DNA from: Pseudomonadota bacterium
Lineage (GTDB): Bacteria; Bdellovibrionota_C; UBA2361; OMII01
DNA: 9,892 nucleotides
Direction: 5' to 3'
Assembly: GCA_027486155.1 (NCBI GenBank)
Contig: JAIXPR010000276.1
Location: 1 to 9,892 of the forward strand
Shown: positions 7,172 through 9,892 of the stretch, piece by piece
Numbering within the stretch: position 1 is the first letter of the stretch
Layout of the letters: every line of letters starts with the position of its first letter
Made by a program: the position numbers and the translations under genes
Notes under the pieces: generated by a model
Database searches by the model: none
What the model was told of the DNA's origin: nothing
Seen by the model: only the letters and a program-made list of their open reading frames with translations

Positions 7172-7186
7172 GGCCCCTCTGGGGCC
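7172..7186 (-). promoter_or_regulatory. Hairpin in the leader of the 926-aa gene
   Basis: GGCCCC and GGGGCC form a 6-bp all-GC stem around a 3-nt loop, ending 10 nt upstream of the GTG at 7161. The ribosome-binding purines (TAGGG) lie between stem and start. Such a stem could affect ribosome loading, but no alternative pairing with the Shine-Dalgarno is obvious, so a regulatory role is speculative. Confidence 0.3.
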
Positions 7187-7203
7187 TACCTCAGGGAGAG
7201 TCG

Positions 7204-7239
7204 GTTATACCAGCCCCGGACTAAAGAATTTGCTGTCAA
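7204..7239 (-). promoter_or_regulatory. Extended -10 promoter candidate for the 926-aa gene
   Basis: TGGTATAAC on the minus strand (7212-7204) fits an extended -10 (TGn plus 5/6 of TATAAT). A perfect TTGACA at 7239-7234 lies upstream, but 24 bp away rather than the usual 16-18. Either the extended -10 acts alone, or an activator that twists the DNA is needed, as known for long-spacer MerR-type promoters. Neither is proven; no MerR-like palindrome is evident in the spacer. Confidence 0.35.
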
Positions 7240-7321
7240 AAAGACGATCGTTCGCCCCTCCAGGCTCAGAAAACAAGGGGGCCTCAATTGCTTACCGCAC
7301 TTCATCTCATCCGTTTCTCCC

Positions 7322-7423
7322 TTTCTCCTGTAGGGGGGCTGCTTCTTCTCCTGTAGGGGGGCTACTTCCTTTCTCCTGTAGGGGGGCTGCTTTTTCTTTA
7401 AAAGTAGCCCCCCTACAGGAGAA
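7322..7423. repeat. REP-like cluster: three direct and one inverted copy
   Basis: The unit TTCTCCTGTAGGGGGGCT occurs at 7323-7340, 7346-7363 and 7371-7388. Its reverse complement is at 7406-7423. Start-to-start spacings are 23 and 25 bp. The third copy and the inverted copy pair as 24-nt arms (7371-7394 with 7400-7423) with one G-T and a 5-nt loop. The cluster lies between two minus-strand genes. G-rich imperfect palindromes in direct and inverted arrangement are typical of REP/BIME elements, which RAYT transposases mobilise; an intact RAYT lies 1.2 kb away. Confidence 0.75.
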
Positions 7424-7429
7424 GGAGAA

Positions 7430-7467
7430 AAGCCCGAATATTGCCCCCTCGTGCAATATTCGGGCTT
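7430..7467 (-). terminator. Intrinsic terminator of the ~311-aa exported protein gene
   Basis: Two 15-nt arms (7430-7444 and 7453-7467, core AGCCCGAATATTGC) pair perfectly around an 8-nt loop. On the minus strand the stem runs into TTTTCTCCTTCTCC, and it begins 28 bp beyond the stop at 7495. Position, strength and pyrimidine tail fit a terminator for the gene above. The T-run is only four bases. Readthrough would enter the REP-like hairpin, which could add termination or 3'-end protection. Confidence 0.65.
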
Positions 7468-7494
7468 ATATAGCGAGCTTCGCAAGAATACGGG

Positions 7495-8430
7495 CTAGCG
7501 TACTCCAGCCATTGCTCGTGCCATGCCACTAGCTACACATGCCCTGATCCTGGCTGGTCGACGCTTCGCCTTGGACCTACTTGTGGCGCACCGGGAGACC
7601 AGCTTCTTTTTTGCTGCGCTGATCTTCACTTGAGACTCAGTCGGAGCTATAAAGTTTGAGGACATCTGCGCTACCCCCCTGTATTCAGCGAAATAGCATG
7701 AGCTGAATCCTGTGTTGCTCCTGCTATATCCCTCCACACCAACAAAATCACAGTGGGTCATTTCGATTATAGAGGCCTCATACCCACTCCCGTCATTAAG
7801 AGGTTTACCAATCACGCCTTGAACTGAGGCAACGCATGTTTGGCCCTGTTGCTCGCGGGTAACTTCACGATACGGGCAGAGCCTCTTAAGCTCAGCTGTA
7901 TCATAGTCGCCGGGGGGCAGGGCGTTGAAGCAACGCTCAAATTCCCCTGCGGCTGCGTCTACCAACCCTCGCCGTAGATCCCAAATCCCATTAAATTCGA
8001 ATTCGAATTCCGGGGCTTCGAGGGGCGTATTAAGACGCGCTGTCGAATTTCTCGGAACTGCCAACCCACCCCCTTTCGAGCCGTTGATATTTCTGGTGGG
8101 AACGTTCAGGCCATCAAGCCCCCCAGCCCACTGCGTGGGACGAGTCGATCTGAAGATAACCTGCTTCGAATCGGTCACTGGAGTTAGTGACTGCGCAGGA
8201 CATCCAACTACTTTCTTGCCATCTAACCAGGGAACATCGCTGAGCCGCTCAGGCCCGAAGGACCTGACCGGAGTTCCTGTAACTACGAACTGCTTATTGA
8301 AAAACGGCCTAATCTCGCTCATCGCAGCTTTACGCTGTCTCTCGTAATCCTGAGCATCCGATAGGCTCGCTAACGAGGAAACGCACCCTAGCAGAATCAC
8401 TAAATAGCTCATTTTATTTATTTTTATCAT
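7495..8430 (-). CDS. Putative lipoprotein/exported protein with basic C-terminal tail, ~311 aa
   Basis: I prefer the ATG at 8430, because GGGGAGAGG lies just upstream. An in-frame ATG at 8460 would add ten residues, but the predicted transcript starts about there. The N-terminus has Lys residues, a hydrophobic core (SYLVILL) and LLGC, which fits a loose lipobox (Cys about residue 16). An alternative is type I cleavage after Ser-Asp-Ala about ten residues later. The mature part holds several Cys (such as VVGCPAQ, ERCFNALP, RLCPY and SSCYFAEY) and a short Glu-Phe repeat coded by overlapping GAATTC sites (8000-8014). The last ~40 residues are strongly basic (KKK, SKAKRRPARIR), which is unusual for an exported protein and might bind nucleic acid, polysaccharide or membrane. 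I recognise no family. It is transcribed alone and divergent from the RAYT gene. Confidence 0.75.
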   Translation of the reverse strand: MIKINKMSYLVILLGCVSSLASLSDAQDYERQRKAAMSEIRPFFNKQFVVTGTPVRSFGPERLSDVPWLDGKKVVGCPAQSLTPVTDSKQVIFRSTRPTQWAGGLDGLNVPTRNINGSKGGGLAVPRNSTARLNTPLEAPEFEFEFNGIWDLRRGLVDAAAGEFERCFNALPPGDYDTAELKRLCPYREVTREQQGQTCVASVQGVIGKPLNDGSGYEASIIEMTHCDFVGVEGYSRSNTGFSSCYFAEYRGVAQMSSNFIAPTESQVKISAAKKKLVSRCATSRSKAKRRPARIRACVASGMARAMAGVR

Positions 8431-8467
8431 AAACCTCTCCCCTAAATAATTCCTGCGCATTTATTAC

Positions 8468-8497
8468 AGTATAAACCTCGGTTTCGATCTTAGTCAA
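8468..8497 (-). promoter_or_regulatory. Sigma70-like promoter of the ~311-aa exported protein gene
   Basis: On the minus strand TTGACT (8497-8492, 5/6) is separated by 18 bp from TATACT (8473-8468, 5/6). Upstream of the -35 is AT-rich DNA with TTTAGA repeated (8498-8518), which resembles an UP element. A start near 8461 leaves a leader of about 30 nt that contains the GGGGAGAGG ribosome-binding site before the ATG at 8430. Confidence 0.65.
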
Positions 8498-8533
8498 ATC
8501 TAAATCTAAAATCTAAACCCTGCGCGAGTGATT

Positions 8534-8587
8534 CCTTCTCCTGAAGGGGTCCGCTGTTTTTATTCATCCAGGCAACTCCCCCTTCGT
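8534..8587 (+). repeat. REP-like element directly upstream of the RAYT gene
   Basis: TTCTCCTGAAGGGG at 8536-8549 is a variant of the unit repeated at 7322-7423. Here it forms a small stem, CCTTC with GAAGG around TCCT (8534-8547). It is followed by AGGCAACTCCCCCTTCGT (8570-8587), also found in degenerate form at 4335-4352. Location within 70 bp of the RAYT start is typical of the REP copies that accompany RAYT genes. Confidence 0.55.
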
Positions 8588-8605
8588 TTCCCCGAATAGC
8601 CTCTC

Positions 8606-9580
8606 ATGGGAACGAATATGAAATACCACCCACACGGGAGCGTATTGTTTTGCACCTTTAGCCTTGAGGAAGGATTGCTGCTTCTGGCGAACCCACTGTG
8701 CCAGGCTATTGTGAAGACCTGCCTGGCGCGAGCATGCGAGCTGTATCCTGTTCGCATCAGCCACATAATTGTAGAGGCGACGCATATTCACCTCGTTCTC
8801 GTGGTTATTAATCCCGACCACGTTGAGTCATTCTTCCGTCATTTCAAGACAGACTCAGCGCACATGCTTAACGGACTGCTCGGCCGAACTAAGCGGACCG
8901 TGTGGTGCGAGGGATATGATAGCCCGACAGTGCTGACCCCCAAGAGAGCTCTCATCGCGATAGCCTACCTCTATGCCAATCCAGCTAAGGACAACTTAGA
9001 AACTTCGATCGACAGGTATCCTGGGTTCTCCTCGTGGAGGATGTTTCAATCAGGGGAGCATACCCGCCATTGGAAGCGGCTACGGCGTCCTCAATTTACC
9101 GCTATCACACGAGATGCCAATAACTTGAGGGGATACACCAAGCGTGCGGAAGAGATTCTAGCCTCATCCGATGAGATGCAGACGTTTACCCTTGAGCCGA
9201 ACGCGTGGTTGGAGGCGTTTGGCTATCACTCTCCCGAGGAACAGCAGAGGATTAACAGGCATTTGATCGCCCGTATCAGACTGCTTGAGGAGCGCGCTGA
9301 GAGGAAGAGAGTGCGGGAGAGGAAACGCGTAATCGGTAGGGACCGGCTTCTTGTCCAGGTCCTCGATACCACGTATCGGCCCAGACGGAAGGGGCGGCGT
9401 ATGTTCTGTCTCTCTGAAAGACGCAGTGTGCGTGTCGAGTTTATACGATTTTTCAAAGCGCTTATGCACAAGGCGAGAGCAGTTCGAGAGAGGTGGAAGC
9501 TTGGGGATGTTACAGTTCCGTATCCCCCAGGGTTGTATCCACCATCGATGCCAAAGCTCGCCAATGTGCTTGGTCGTTAG
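8606..9580 (+). CDS. REP-associated tyrosine transposase (RAYT, IS200/Y1-like), 324 aa
   Basis: The fold signature is that of the Y1 single-strand transposase family. A conserved N-terminus (HGSVLFCTFSLEEG, residues 10-23) is followed by the metal-binding HxH at His60-Ile-His62 after a beta strand, and a helix with SAHMLNGLLGR (84-94). IAYLYANP comes next, in which Tyr121 (YxxxNP) is the likely nucleophile. PGFSSW-type residues follow near 145. These enzymes nick and rejoin single-stranded DNA at REP hairpins. The C-terminal half (~190-324) is a long basic extension rich in Arg/Lys/Glu, ending in the PPSMPKLA region. RAYTs are often shorter, but long basic tails are known. The start could also be the ATG at 8618; no clear Shine-Dalgarno precedes either. 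No terminal repeats typical of IS200 flank it, so it is a resident RAYT rather than a complete IS. Confidence 0.85.
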   Translation: MGTNMKYHPHGSVLFCTFSLEEGLLLLANPLCQAIVKTCLARACELYPVRISHIIVEATHIHLVLVVINPDHVESFFRHFKTDSAHMLNGLLGRTKRTVWCEGYDSPTVLTPKRALIAIAYLYANPAKDNLETSIDRYPGFSSWRMFQSGEHTRHWKRLRRPQFTAITRDANNLRGYTKRAEEILASSDEMQTFTLEPNAWLEAFGYHSPEEQQRINRHLIARIRLLEERAERKRVRERKRVIGRDRLLVQVLDTTYRPRRKGRRMFCLSERRSVRVEFIRFFKALMHKARAVRERWKLGDVTVPYPPGLYPPSMPKLANVLGR

Positions 9581-9677
9581 CTTTCTCTATGCCAGACTTT
9601 TGCGTTCTCCGATTCGCAGGTCATTGGTGTATCTAGAGTCCTGTTCCATACCTCATATTTCATCGTGCTAGGGCTAG
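9581..9677. other. Junction between intact RAYT and RAYT relic
   Basis: About 97 bp separate the stop of the intact RAYT from the relic. There are two in-frame TAG codons just before the relic, at 9669-9671 and 9675-9677. I find no N-terminal RAYT sequence, no terminator and no REP unit here. The point where homology is lost may be a deletion end. Confidence 0.4.
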
Positions 9678-9892
9678 TCGGCTCACTTGGGCGGTAGCCC
9701 GGCTACAGAGAGAAAAATCAACGAGAAAGTATCGCGGCGAGTTCGAGAGATTGAAGCAGATATGGCATCTATTCGGGACAAAGAGGGTATCCCTCTCCCT
9801 TCAGAGTTTGAGGTTTCCTCTCAGCCAATCGACATACCTTATGAGCCTAAAAAGTTCGGAAGAAGAATGTGGTGTATCTGTAGCGATATTCC
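9678..9892 (+). pseudogene. Truncated second RAYT (C-terminal part only, runs off window)
   Basis: The frame beginning after the TAG at 9675-9677 is open to the right edge (71 codons). From SPATERKIN it aligns without gaps for 58 residues with the tail of the intact RAYT from SPEEQQRIN. Identities number 17 of 58 by eye, including IN, R.R..E, DxxYxP and GRRM, then Trp-Cys against Phe-Cys. The catalytic N-terminal half is absent, and the sequence upstream has stops. It is therefore a divergent, 5'-truncated paralogue, not a recent duplicate. It might instead be a domesticated short protein started at an internal ATG (9759-9761), but no ribosome-binding site supports that. Confidence 0.65.

Noticed and set aside
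7322..7423. Short CRISPR array
   Set aside because: The units are adjacent with 5-7 bp between them, one copy is inverted, and there are no unique spacers of 25-40 bp or cas genes.
7186..7485. Minus-strand frame of 99 aa with repeated PPYRRK
   Set aside because: The peptide repeat is only a translation of the REP-like units and crosses the terminator hairpin.
9694..9706. Palindrome GTAGCCCGGCTAC in the RAYT relic
   Set aside because: It has a single-base centre, lies inside coding-like sequence, and is unlike the REP units; probably chance.

Overview
The window reads as chromosomal or large-replicon DNA of a Gram-negative bacterium of roughly balanced GC. Type I and lipoprotein-type signal peptides, a Thr-Pro-Thr-X surface-protein linker, RTX-style EF-hand loops, marine-type GCT...DDGxC repeats and a REP-associated transposase (RAYT) suggest an uncultivated delta-proteobacterium/Bdellovibrionota-like lineage. 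This placement is inference; no rRNA or core marker gene is present.

Left part (1-3173). At the left edge a minus-strand exported protein (492 to 1, running off the window) has a signal peptide followed by about 20 TPTX repeats. Its true frame differs from two long shadow frames over the same DNA. A gene-poor stretch (493-981) follows. It holds an 11-bp tandem repeat and short minus-strand frames that look like a broken gene. Next are an unrecognised minus-strand protein (1788-982) and a plus-strand HEAT-repeat protein (2103-3173). The HEAT gene has a good sigma70-like promoter placed so that transcription should begin at or next to the ATG, so it is probably leaderless.

Centre (3217-8430). 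Three minus-strand genes all encode exported proteins: a 308-aa Cys-repeat/coiled-coil protein, a 926-aa protein with a Cys-rich middle and three EF-hand-like loops, and a ~311-aa putative lipoprotein or secreted protein with a basic tail. Each has its own promoter-like sequence, and terminator-like hairpins separate them, so they look like single transcription units. With the left-edge gene, four of the six convincing non-transposon genes are exported. No joint pathway can be named.

Right part (7320-9892). This is a REP/RAYT neighbourhood. Three direct and one inverted copy of a G-rich unit (7322-7423) form a 24-bp-arm hairpin. A related degenerate unit (8534-8560) lies just upstream of an intact plus-strand RAYT (8606-9580) with an HxH motif and a YxxxNP tyrosine. 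A truncated second RAYT C-terminus, colinear with the first, occupies 9678-9892. A degenerate copy of the RAYT 5' flank also lies at 4303-4376. I see no CRISPR array, tRNA, rRNA or complete insertion sequence with target duplications.
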